NCBI RefSeq assembly: GCF_019492185.1
Contig: NZ_JAICCF010000001.1
Coordinates: 1,860,001-1,924,000, forward strand
Reading direction: 5' to 3'
Length of the DNA: 64,000 bases
Origin: Chitinophaga rhizophila
GTDB lineage: Bacteria; Bacteroidota; Bacteroidia; Chitinophagales; Chitinophagaceae
Each line of letters starts with the position of its first letter. The first letter of the stretch is position 1. Shown piece after piece: positions 18,454-26,565 of the stretch. The translations under genes were made by a program, and so were the position numbers. Under the pieces are notes generated by a model that had not been told where the DNA came from, did not search any database, and saw nothing but the letters and a program-made list of their open reading frames with translations.

Positions 18454-19182
18454 TCACGTGTATAGTCCACCATTGATTGACAACACTTCCCCTGTGATAT
18501 AGGAAGATGCTTTAGATGCGAAAAAAGCAACGGCTTCTGCTACCTCTTCAGGCGTACCAAACCGGTTCATCGGCACCTGAGCAGCAAGTTCTTTCTCATT
18601 CAGTTCTGCTGTCATGTCTGTTTTGATAAAACCAGGTGCTACTGCATTCACCGTAACGCCCCGTTTAGCTACTTCTTGAGCCAACGCCTTTGTGGCACCT
18701 ATTACGCCAGCTTTAGCAGCAGAATAGTTGGTTTGTCCCGGAAGGCCTTTAATACCTGAAAGTGATACGATGTTAATAATACGCCCATAACGTTTCATCA
18801 ACATATTATTTAACACCTGTTTGGTAACATTATAAAAACCATCCAGACTGATATTCAGTACATTTCTCCATTGTTCCGCATTCATCCAGAATAACAGATT
18901 GTCCTCACGAATACCAGCATTATTTACCAGTACCTCTATCTGTTTTTCTTTATTGTTTTCCACCCAAGCACCTAACACAGCTTGTACGTCCTCATTGTTG
19001 CCAACATTGAACTGCAGCAGCGCTCCATCACTCCCCTTCGCTCTTACCGCTTCAAGCGTCTCAATGGCTGCTGCTTCATTGCCTTTATAATTAATCAGTA
19101 TATAGTACCCCATTTCGGCCATTTTCACACATACAGCCCTGCCGATACCTCTGGAGCCACCTGTTATTAAAGCACATTTCAT
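18454..19182 (-). CDS. fabG: 3-oxoacyl-[ACP] reductase, FabG-type SDR
   Basis: A 242-residue classical short-chain dehydrogenase: TGGSRGIGRAV at residues 7-17 binds the NADP(H) dinucleotide, NNAG lies near 87, a catalytic Ser is in the IVSLSGIKG segment near 138, and Tyr and Lys form YSAAK near 151-155. The C terminus is the usual GGxYT. It reduces the 3-ketoacyl-ACP made by the cluster ketosynthases before dehydration. Position 20 bp after the ammonia-lyase gene marks it as a dedicated pigment reductase and not the housekeeping copy. Confidence 0.92.
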   Translation of the reverse strand: MKCALITGGSRGIGRAVCVKMAEMGYYILINYKGNEAAAIETLEAVRAKGSDGALLQFNVGNNEDVQAVLGAWVENNKEKQIEVLVNNAGIREDNLLFWMNAEQWRNVLNISLDGFYNVTKQVLNNMLMKRYGRIINIVSLSGIKGLPGQTNYSAAKAGVIGATKALAQEVAKRGVTVNAVAPGFIKTDMTAELNEKELAAQVPMNRFGTPEEVAEAVAFFASKASSYITGEVLSINGGLYT

Positions 19183-19202
19183 CCGATAATTGTTTTAGGA
19201 GG

Positions 19203-20741
19203 TTACCACACGATTGCTGGATCATGCTGCAACAGGTATTCCTTGATCTTTTTAGCGTCTTTATATTTAGGACTGTCTTCAATAAATTTAGGGAAAATTG
19301 CCCTTACTTCAGTGTAAATGCGGTTTGAGATGGATGACAACTTCTCATGGCAATTCAGATAGTCTACTGCCTGCAGCATTGTCATTACCTGGATAGCCAA
19401 CACTTCATAAGCGTTCTCGATCACGCGATTTGTCATAAGTGCCGCATTACAACCCATGCTCACAATATCCTGATTATCATTATTGTTAGGAATGCTATGC
19501 ACATACATTGGGAATGACAAAGTCTGATTTTCCGCTACTGTGGAGGTAGCTGTAAACTGAATACCCTGCATTCCAAAGTTGAGACCTAATTTGCCCAAAT
19601 TCATAAATGGAGGGAACTTATGGTTCAACTTGTCATTCATCAGGTAGTTTAACTGTCTCTCCGACAACATTGATAACTTTGTTATTGCAATCTTCACCTT
19701 ATCCATTTCCAACGAGATGTAATCTCCGTGGAAATTACCTCCATGGAATACATTCTCCTGATGGTGATCCACTACCGGATTGTCACTTACAGAGTTCAAT
19801 TCCTGCACTACAATTTGCTCTGCTTGCACAAGAGTATCATAGATAGGACCTAGCACCTGTGGTACGCAACGTAAAGAGTAGTATTCCTGCACTTTATCTT
19901 TAAAGATTTCTTCTTCAAGCTCTTTGTAGAAGTGGTCTGGACGATGCCTAATCATCTTACTATCTTTCAGCACGTTACGCATAGCGGCAGCTACTTTATT
20001 CTGTCCCTCATGACGCTTAACAGCATTTAATTCTTTTGACAGATGATCGTCAAAAGCTTCAACTACCTCGTTGATCATAGACGAAAGGATACAGCTCCAA
20101 CCAAGCAACTTCTTCGCTTCAATGATATTTACCAATGCAATACCTGTCATCGCTGAAGTACCATTGATCACAGCAAGGCCCTCCCGTACATGCACACCTA
20201 TAGGCTTTAAACCTAATTGGGCATATACTTCTCCTGTCGGACGAAGTTTACCCTCATACATTACTTCACCCTCACCAATTAGCACCAATGCCAGGTGAGC
20301 AAGCTGTACCAGATCGCCGCTGGCACCTACACCACCATGTTCACACACACAAGGATATACATCTTTATTAATCAGGTCACGCAGTAAATGCACTACTTCC
20401 GGATGTACTCCAGAATGCGCCTGCATGAAACTGCTGAGCCGCGCTATCATAAGACCTTTTGTCAATAGTGGTGCAAGGAATTTCCCTGCTCCTGAACTAT
20501 GGCTGCGGATAAGATTATACTGTAACTGGTGGGTATCGCTCTCGCTGATGCGGTATTGAGCCATCGGCCCGAAGCCTGTATTGATACCGTAGATAAGTTT
20601 TTTCGCCGCAAACTTCTTCAGAAACTCAAAGTTTTCTGATACCTGCTGTAAAGCGGCTTCTTCCAGGCTTAACTCCTCCCCATCAAATAACACGCGGTAC
20701 ACTTCGTCCAGTGAAAGCACCTTACTTCCTAAAACAACCAT
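19203..20741 (-). CDS. Aromatic amino acid ammonia-lyase, probable tyrosine ammonia-lyase
   Basis: A 512-residue MIO-dependent lyase. The cofactor-forming Ala-Ser-Gly is at 140-142 in GGVGASGDLVQL, and the catalytic Tyr51 is in YGINTGFG. Removal of ammonia from tyrosine would give 4-coumarate, the aryl starter of flexirubin. The pair that often tells substrates apart is Ser80-His81, which looks HAL-like. However, the protein is close throughout to the flexirubin-linked Flavobacterium tyrosine ammonia-lyase as I remember it, and the cluster context favours tyrosine. It is the first gene of the leftward unit, behind a strong promoter. Confidence 0.88.
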   Translation of the reverse strand: MVVLGSKVLSLDEVYRVLFDGEELSLEEAALQQVSENFEFLKKFAAKKLIYGINTGFGPMAQYRISESDTHQLQYNLIRSHSSGAGKFLAPLLTKGLMIARLSSFMQAHSGVHPEVVHLLRDLINKDVYPCVCEHGGVGASGDLVQLAHLALVLIGEGEVMYEGKLRPTGEVYAQLGLKPIGVHVREGLAVINGTSAMTGIALVNIIEAKKLLGWSCILSSMINEVVEAFDDHLSKELNAVKRHEGQNKVAAAMRNVLKDSKMIRHRPDHFYKELEEEIFKDKVQEYYSLRCVPQVLGPIYDTLVQAEQIVVQELNSVSDNPVVDHHQENVFHGGNFHGDYISLEMDKVKIAITKLSMLSERQLNYLMNDKLNHKFPPFMNLGKLGLNFGMQGIQFTATSTVAENQTLSFPMYVHSIPNNNDNQDIVSMGCNAALMTNRVIENAYEVLAIQVMTMLQAVDYLNCHEKLSSISNRIYTEVRAIFPKFIEDSPKYKDAKKIKEYLLQHDPAIVW

Positions 20742-20780
20742 TATCTTAAATTAAATTATTTGATTATGTAAAAAAGTGCT

Positions 20781-20813
20781 CAAAATTAGCAAAAAACAAT
20801 TACGAATTACAAA
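20781..20813 (-). promoter_or_regulatory. Promoter of the flexirubin cluster
   Basis: On the minus strand TTTG (20813-20810), a 21-bp spacer and TAATTTTG (20788-20781) match both Bacteroidota promoter elements exactly. Transcription should start near 20774, giving a leader of roughly 33 nt before the ammonia-lyase ATG at 20741. Confidence 0.72.
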
Positions 20814-20820
20814 TGGGGAA

Positions 20821-20853
20821 CTACGTAATTTATCAGTATGATAATCCTACGTA
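20821..20853. promoter_or_regulatory. Palindrome flanked by direct repeats upstream of the flexirubin promoter
   Basis: A perfect inverted repeat, TTATCA-GTA-TGATAA (20830-20844), is bracketed by two copies of CTACGTA (20821-20827 and 20847-20853). It starts 8 bp upstream of the -33 element on the minus strand, where an activator would bind. It could alternatively be a weak terminator for the gene at 20904-22205, but it is AT-rich and lacks a T-tract. Confidence 0.4.
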
Positions 20854-20903
20854 TCCGGCCACTTACAATTCGTAACAAGTGTGATCTCGTACAGCTTATG
20901 TAA

Positions 20904-22205
20904 TCAGCCCTCTTCAACGTCTTCCCCCGGTGCTTCTACAAGCACTTTGTCAATACGGTGGGCATCCATATCAACTATCTCAAAAGTAAATCCTCTCCAC
21001 TCGAACTTTTCCCCAATCTTGGGAATATGCTCCTGATGGTGCAGGATAAAGCCGGCCATAGTATCAAATTCCTGTTCAAATTCCGCCATCCAGTCTTCCC
21101 GGTCAAATTTGCCCAGGAAGTCATAAAAAGGTATCTGTCCGTCTACCAGGTAAGAACCGTCTTCCCGGAGCACAATCTCATAATCATCGTCCTGCCCTGT
21201 TTCCGGCATATCGCCTACAATTGCTTCAAGAATATCGTTGAGTGTAATCATTCCTAGGAAAGTCCCATATTCATCCACAATAAAGGCTGCGTGACTTTGG
21301 GTTTCCTTAAATTTCTCCAATACTTGGTATGCTGAGTTATTTTCAGGGACAAATAGCGGCTTTTTTATGATCGGAGCGAGCGCATGTTTATTATCAGCTG
21401 CCGCCATATAAAGGTCTTTGATAGATATTATACCTTTAATATTATCGATTTCATCGTCACACACAGGATAAACTGAATGAGGACTATCAAATATTTTACT
21501 CCGGATAATTTCTTTGGGATCATTGATATCCAGCCACACTATGTCTGTACGGTGCGTCATTAACGACGTGATATTCCTGTCCCCTAGGTGAAATACCCGC
21601 TCAATTATCTCCTGCTCCGTTTCTTCAATTGCTCCTGATGTAGCACCCTCGTTGATCAGCGCTTTTATTTCCTCCTCAGTGGCATTGCCATCGATGGTCG
21701 GTTTAAGGTTGAAAATATTAATCAGGAAATTTGTAAAAATAGACAGTAGCCAGATAAAGGGATAAGTAATGGTAGCAACCCATTTCATCGGTCCAGCCAT
21801 CTGCCGGGCTATTGATTCAGGCCTTAAAATGCCCAGACGCTTAGGTACAAGTTCTCCTATCACTAATGTGAAGAAAGTAACAACTACTACAATTATAGTG
21901 ATTGCAATGCCATCACTATAACTACTTAACTGAGGGAAAGTAGATATGTAAAAAGCCAGGTGCGGTTTAAGACTAATACCTGATAATACTCCTATCAAAA
22001 TGCTGATAAGTGTGATGCCTACCTGAACAGTAGATAGAAACCTGTCCGGGTTACTGGCCAACCTGAGGGCTGCCCTTGCCTTTTCATCCCCTTTGTTGGC
22101 CAGAAATTCCAGCCTTGCTTTACGAGCATATTCCATGGCAATCTCTGACATTGAGAATAAGCCATTTAGTAAAATAAGGATGAGGATAATGACGACGACT
22201 TCCAT
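20904..22205 (-). CDS. CorC/HlyC-type hemolysin family protein (CNNM, CBS pair, transporter-associated domain)
   Basis: A 433-residue protein with an N-terminal CNNM/DUF21 membrane domain (hydrophobic segments near residues 2-20, 60-80, 95-125 and 140-160). Two CBS motifs follow (about 205-265 and 270-330), then a C-terminal CorC_HlyC domain (about 345-425). Family members are linked to magnesium/cobalt efflux or resistance; some Bacteroidota paralogues, such as GldE, assist gliding. The C-terminal tail is strongly acidic. It is separated from the pigment promoter by a short gap and is not part of that cluster. Confidence 0.88.
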   Translation of the reverse strand: MEVVVIILILILLNGLFSMSEIAMEYARKARLEFLANKGDEKARAALRLASNPDRFLSTVQVGITLISILIGVLSGISLKPHLAFYISTFPQLSSYSDGIAITIIVVVVTFFTLVIGELVPKRLGILRPESIARQMAGPMKWVATITYPFIWLLSIFTNFLINIFNLKPTIDGNATEEEIKALINEGATSGAIEETEQEIIERVFHLGDRNITSLMTHRTDIVWLDINDPKEIIRSKIFDSPHSVYPVCDDEIDNIKGIISIKDLYMAAADNKHALAPIIKKPLFVPENNSAYQVLEKFKETQSHAAFIVDEYGTFLGMITLNDILEAIVGDMPETGQDDDYEIVLREDGSYLVDGQIPFYDFLGKFDREDWMAEFEQEFDTMAGFILHHQEHIPKIGEKFEWRGFTFEIVDMDAHRIDKVLVEAPGEDVEEG

Positions 22206-22229
22206 GTTTAAAAGCCTAAAAATAAAGAA

Positions 22230-22961
22230 TTATTCAAATATTAAGGTAAGAAATGCTAAAACCAGACCCGCCGCTATGGCTATCACCTTACGATAGCTGA
22301 GCTCATGATGCTTGGTACCGCTTTCGTAAAAAATAGTGGTAGAAATATGTAAAAATGCCCCTATAACCAACGCTACAATATAAGCCGTAAAGTTGGAGAT
22401 AAAAGCTGAATGTTCACCGAGCTCTGATGCCAGTAAAGCCGCCACGGGCGTTACCAGTGCAAATAATATCAATGTACGCCAGGTAACAGCCGCCCGCTGG
22501 TGCGAATGCATTAATACCGTTATCAACGTAAACGCTTCTGGCAATTTATGCGCAGCAACGCCAATTACCAGGGAAGATAAGGCCGCCTGGTCATGAAAAC
22601 GAAAACCGAGCGGAATCCCCTCCATAAAGGCGTGTATTGATAATCCCAGCAGCAGTGGTGCAAGGTGCACGTGGTGATGCTTATCCGTCGGTATATGAGT
22701 ATGCCCATGCTCTGTACCATGCGACAAGGTCTGCAATGCTACCTGCAGAAAAAAGCCTAATACAATAAAGATTCCGGCCTGATGCCCCAACTCATGGTAT
22801 ACCTCTGGCAACAGATGCATGATAGTAATGCCAAACAGACATGCTCCTGTAAATGCCAGCATATAAATGGGTAAATTGGGATTTACCCGCTTAACCACCA
22901 TAGGAATCACTCCACCAACTAAGGTAGCCAGTAAAACAATTAATAAAAAGATCCAGTTCAT
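22230..22961 (-). CDS. ZIP family divalent metal transporter
   Basis: A 243-residue polytopic membrane protein with about eight hydrophobic segments. A histidine-rich loop (GTEHGHTHIPTDKHHHVH, about residues 82-99) follows the third segment, as in ZIP transporters, and the metal-path motifs HAFMEGIPLG and HKLPEAF are present (near 110 and 138). It should import zinc or related divalent cations. It overlaps the upstream PAP2 gene by 4 bp. Confidence 0.88.
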   Translation of the reverse strand: MNWIFLLIVLLATLVGGVIPMVVKRVNPNLPIYMLAFTGACLFGITIMHLLPEVYHELGHQAGIFIVLGFFLQVALQTLSHGTEHGHTHIPTDKHHHVHLAPLLLGLSIHAFMEGIPLGFRFHDQAALSSLVIGVAAHKLPEAFTLITVLMHSHQRAAVTWRTLILFALVTPVAALLASELGEHSAFISNFTAYIVALVIGAFLHISTTIFYESGTKHHELSYRKVIAIAAGLVLAFLTLIFE

Positions 22962-23536
22962 GTTGATAATTCAGGTTCCAGTCTGATACGCCGTTGAAAA
23001 ACTCCGGCGCTCATTACTCCAAGGAATATACCTAACAGGCCACCTCCTGTTACATCCAGCGGATAATGGACGCCCACGTAGACCTGTGCGTAACAGATCA
23101 CCGCGGCCCAGACAAAAAACGAAGCGGCAAACCATTTAGAGATATGCCTAAAAGTGAGGAAACAAAAAGTGCCCAGTGCGAAATGATTGGCTGCATGAGA
23201 GGAAGTAAAACTACCGCTACCCGGACAGTGTACAACGAGCAATCTAACGAAGTGCTGTATCAACGGATCCCGACAGGGCCTCAGTCTCCCTACAGTATCT
23301 TTGATAAATAGACTTGACTGATCTGCCAGGCCGAAAGTGATCAGGAAAAATGCTGCCCACCACAAACCTCTCCAGCCATAATTCATCGTTACAAACATTA
23401 GCAGGAAAAGATATAACGGTGCCCATACAAACGGCTCCCTCAACCATGGTACAAAAGCATCCAGTACTGGATGGCTCCATACGTTATTGATATGAAAGAA
23501 TAATTTGTAATCCAGTCTTAACAGTCTTTCTAACAT
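22958..23536 (-). CDS. PAP2-family membrane phosphatase
   Basis: A 192-residue integral membrane protein with the three PAP2 phosphatase motifs: KDTVGRLRP near residue 75, SFTSSHAAN near 108 (proton-relay His) and the C-terminal YVGVHYPLDVTGG near 150 (nucleophilic His). Such enzymes dephosphorylate phosphatidate, undecaprenyl pyrophosphate or related lipid phosphates at the outer face of the inner membrane. The exact substrate is not readable. It lies 2 bp after the methyltransferase gene. Confidence 0.89.
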   Translation of the reverse strand: MLERLLRLDYKLFFHINNVWSHPVLDAFVPWLREPFVWAPLYLFLLMFVTMNYGWRGLWWAAFFLITFGLADQSSLFIKDTVGRLRPCRDPLIQHFVRLLVVHCPGSGSFTSSHAANHFALGTFCFLTFRHISKWFAASFFVWAAVICYAQVYVGVHYPLDVTGGGLLGIFLGVMSAGVFQRRIRLEPELST

Positions 23537-23538
23537 GG

Positions 23539-24306
23539 CTATTGTTTTTCAGCTATAATAATCAGCCTCGGCGAATGCTGTTCATCATAGCTATTAAAAT
23601 GATAGTCTCCAAAGATATCGGTTATCTGTAAACCCTGGCGGACAAACATTTCTTCAAAATCTGACAAGGTAAATGCACTCACATTCTCTGTAAAGGTCGC
23701 ACGCTGTAACCTCGCACGGTCTAATATATTGATCTGCTTCTGAAACTTACCATCATTTACCTCCCGCACTATCTCAAATACAACGTCTCCCTCCTCTTTC
23801 ACCTCATTTGGCACCAAATTAGCCATCGCATAGGCGCTATTCAGATAATCCAGTACCAGTTTTCCACCTGGCTTCAAGGAGTTTTTCATCGTACGCAAAG
23901 CGTTCTCGTTCTCACGTTCGGTGTCAAAATAACCAAAGCTGGTAAAAAAGTTAAATACAAGGTCAAAGTAATTCACTCTGAATGGCAGCCGCATATCATG
24001 CTGAAAAAAACTAAGATGGTCATTTTCCAGCTTTTTGGCAATGTTAATACTGCGGATAGACAAGTCAATGCCCGTTACCGTATATCCTTTGGAGGCCAGA
24101 TAGCCAGAATGTCGCCCTTTTCCACAGGCTACATCCAGCATTGTCGCGTCAGCCGGCGGACGCAGGTACTGCAGCAGCTTATCAATGAATGTCGCCGCTT
24201 CTGCCGTGTCCCTGTTATTATATAACAAATGGTAATATGGCGAATTGAACCAGTCTTTAAACCAATGTTTTTGTATTTCCACTGCTAACTCATTAAAAAC
24301 TTCCAT
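23539..24306 (-). CDS. Class I SAM-dependent methyltransferase
   Basis: A 255-residue Rossmann-fold methyltransferase with SAM motif I as MLDVACGKGRHSGYLA near residues 57-72, the acidic residue ending beta-2 in GYTVTGIDLS, and a motif IV-like FDLVFNFFTSFGYF. The substrate is unknown; family members of this length often methylate small molecules. It sits between the sulfatase-fold protein and the PAP2 gene in a tightly packed group. Confidence 0.85.
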   Translation of the reverse strand: MEVFNELAVEIQKHWFKDWFNSPYYHLLYNNRDTAEAATFIDKLLQYLRPPADATMLDVACGKGRHSGYLASKGYTVTGIDLSIRSINIAKKLENDHLSFFQHDMRLPFRVNYFDLVFNFFTSFGYFDTERENENALRTMKNSLKPGGKLVLDYLNSAYAMANLVPNEVKEEGDVVFEIVREVNDGKFQKQINILDRARLQRATFTENVSAFTLSDFEEMFVRQGLQITDIFGDYHFNSYDEQHSPRLIIIAEKQ

Positions 24307-24329
24307 GATCAGATGAACGCCCCAAAGCT

Positions 24330-26342
24330 CTATTTTTTATTGTTAAACATCAAATATCGGGTGCTTTCGTAATATGCACGCGTTAAATTATCCAGCGCAT
24401 TTGCCGTATCCGGGTACTGCTGCCGCACGTCCTTTAACGGATCTCCCTGCATATCATATAGGTACGACTTCTGAGAAGACGTGTTAATCTCATACTGATA
24501 ACGCTCTCCAATCACTGACATATAAGGCTGGAGATTCTTTAAATATATAGCAAATGCGTACCTGTTAGTAATAGTGGTATCCAGCATATCCCGGCCTAAA
24601 GTATAATTTTTTGCAGGTACTCCCGCCAATTTTGCCATAGTAGGATATATATCTACCAGACTTACTGCATAGTCCACAACCTTGGGCTTTGCAAGCGCCG
24701 GGCAATAAATAAAACAGGTAGCGTGCACCCCTCCTATAATAAGCTCATATTCTGGCGTAGGCATAAAATGATATGGATTCAGGGTACAATTATGATCTCC
24801 GAACATGATAAATATCGTATTCTCCAGGTAACCGCCCTGCTTTGCCAGTTCCATTAAGTGCCCAATATTATAATCTTCATACCTAATGGCGTTAAATTGT
24901 TCCATTGATACAAATCCTGCCTTTTTAAACTTCTCCTGGTCAATGTCCTTTTCAGTCACCCTCTTAAAATCACCCCGGCCTTTGGTGGTTGTATAGGGCG
25001 GATGGTTGTCTGCCAATTGTAGAAATGCGATAAATGGCTGCTTCCGCTTGGTGGCGTCCCTGAAGATCTCATCTGCTTCCGTAATCAGATCAAAGTCTGA
25101 CACCCCCCATACATCTGCCTTAGGGGCTTTATAATACCCCTCTTCAAAGATCCGTATTCCATCCACATTGTTGGTGAACACCGCCCGGATATTAGCCCAA
25201 TTGGTATTTCCTCCCAGCATATAAAATTTCTCATAGCCCTTAAACTGATCCATTAATACCCGCTGGTCTACCATCTGCGGATGTCGGGAAGCAGTTTTTG
25301 TGGCAGTAATATCAGGTAGTCCTGTAGTTACGCCATAGACTGTTCTGGCAGTACTGATCGCTGGTACATAGAAGTTTTTAAACAGTATTCCGCTGTCTGC
25401 CAGCCGTTTCATATTAGGAGTAGGCATCATGGGATTGTTATACATACTGGTAACCGCCGCTCCTGTCGATTCCAGCATTACCAATACCACATTCATCCTG
25501 TTTCCGTCCTTTCCAGGTATACTACGTACAAAGTTCAATTTTTCTATATCGGGCTGTTCCACTCCCAGATATTGCGACATTAATGGGTAAAACTCCTTAG
25601 TCTTACTTACATCATATGTGTCCTTCTGCATCGACATGTTCGATACATAATATAATACCGGATTCAGGGACAAACTGGTTACACCATTGTCTTTAGTGAA
25701 CATCGCCTGGCTCCAGCGCAATGGGAAATAGGCAATATTGGCATAAATACCTGCAGCAAACATCACCACCAAAGCAGCCACCCAGCCTGTATATCTTTTC
25801 CAATTCAGGAAAACTGGGGGCTCTTCCCCCAACCTGTAATAGCTACGCGTGAACTGTACCGTTATCAGAAAAAGGAATAGCCCGATTCCAAACACTGTAC
25901 GTACTACCGGGTAACTCTGCCATAGCATACGGGCGTTATCTGCCCGCTCTCCGTAAGCCAGAAATCGGGTAACCGTCGGATCCATCCGTAGCCCCAGGTA
26001 GGCATAATGTCCCAGGTCAAACACGTAGGCGAAGGTAAGCAGCAGGTATACCAGGAAGAGGTATATAAACAACGGCCTGCGGATACCTGCCTTTGTAAAA
26101 AAATGGTTCCTGGCGATAAAAGCAGTTATAAGTAGCGGTATCGACAGAAAAAGAGCCAGCCGTAGATCAAACCGTAATCCAAGGCTCCAGGCTTTTAGTA
26201 TGGGAGCACTGCCAGTAATTGTCGTCTTGAAGAAGAAAAGGAAAAATACCAGTCGGAATACGACCATGAACAGGTACAGGAATAAGATTTGAACGATCAC
26301 ATACCGAATATACCGGGGTATACTCTTCCATAAATATTTCAT
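24330..26342 (-). CDS. LTA-synthase-family sulfatase-fold membrane protein
   Basis: An alkaline-phosphatase-superfamily protein of about 670 residues. Five hydrophobic segments make up the first 230 residues, as in LtaS/OpgB phosphoglycerol or phosphoethanolamine transferases. The extracytoplasmic domain has the metal-binding E in VLVMLESTG, a Thr nucleophile region AISTARTVYG and the distal metal motif MFGDHN. Bacteroidota lack lipoteichoic acid, so modification of a periplasmic glycan or lipid head group is more likely. I start it at ATG 26342, since an exact -7 element lies just upstream; a longer reading would begin before the promoter. Confidence 0.86.
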   Translation of the reverse strand: MKYLWKSIPRYIRYVIVQILFLYLFMVVFRLVFFLFFFKTTITGSAPILKAWSLGLRFDLRLALFLSIPLLITAFIARNHFFTKAGIRRPLFIYLFLVYLLLTFAYVFDLGHYAYLGLRMDPTVTRFLAYGERADNARMLWQSYPVVRTVFGIGLFLFLITVQFTRSYYRLGEEPPVFLNWKRYTGWVAALVVMFAAGIYANIAYFPLRWSQAMFTKDNGVTSLSLNPVLYYVSNMSMQKDTYDVSKTKEFYPLMSQYLGVEQPDIEKLNFVRSIPGKDGNRMNVVLVMLESTGAAVTSMYNNPMMPTPNMKRLADSGILFKNFYVPAISTARTVYGVTTGLPDITATKTASRHPQMVDQRVLMDQFKGYEKFYMLGGNTNWANIRAVFTNNVDGIRIFEEGYYKAPKADVWGVSDFDLITEADEIFRDATKRKQPFIAFLQLADNHPPYTTTKGRGDFKRVTEKDIDQEKFKKAGFVSMEQFNAIRYEDYNIGHLMELAKQGGYLENTIFIMFGDHNCTLNPYHFMPTPEYELIIGGVHATCFIYCPALAKPKVVDYAVSLVDIYPTMAKLAGVPAKNYTLGRDMLDTTITNRYAFAIYLKNLQPYMSVIGERYQYEINTSSQKSYLYDMQGDPLKDVRQQYPDTANALDNLTRAYYESTRYLMFNNKK

Positions 26343-26372
26343 GTAAACGTAGCTGTTGATTAATTTGACACG

Positions 26373-26380
26373 CAAAAGTA
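26373..26380 (-). promoter_or_regulatory. Candidate -7 promoter element for the sulfatase-fold gene
   Basis: TACTTTTG on the minus strand matches TAnnTTTG exactly, about 30 bp before the ATG at 26342. No convincing -33 TTTG lies at the usual distance, so this rests on one element and its position. Confidence 0.4.
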
Positions 26381-26510
26381 TGCTAAACTGTGGCATTAAA
26401 GAAAAACGGCCAAAAGATTCCCAACCCCTATATAATACACCCACATTAAAACTATAACACATCTATTATTTTACTATATCACTGGAAAGCAGTACTATAT
26501 ATTTAATTCA

Positions 26511-26542
26511 TTTGTTCTTTGCTGATTGTAATTTTATATTTG
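26511..26542 (+). promoter_or_regulatory. Promoter of the phosphoglucosamine mutase gene
   Basis: TTTG (26511-26514), a 20-bp spacer and TATATTTG (26535-26542) match both Bacteroidota elements. The start site would be near 26549, which places the usable start codon at GTG 26566. Confidence 0.65.
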
Positions 26543-26565
26543 CCCTTCCTTTAAAATTGAAATTC

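Noticed and set aside
23066..23311. Plus-strand open frames of 60-140 codons opposite most minus-strand genes (this one as example)
   Set aside because: They are mirror frames of confident genes, lack family motifs and promoters, and follow the codon structure of the opposite strand.
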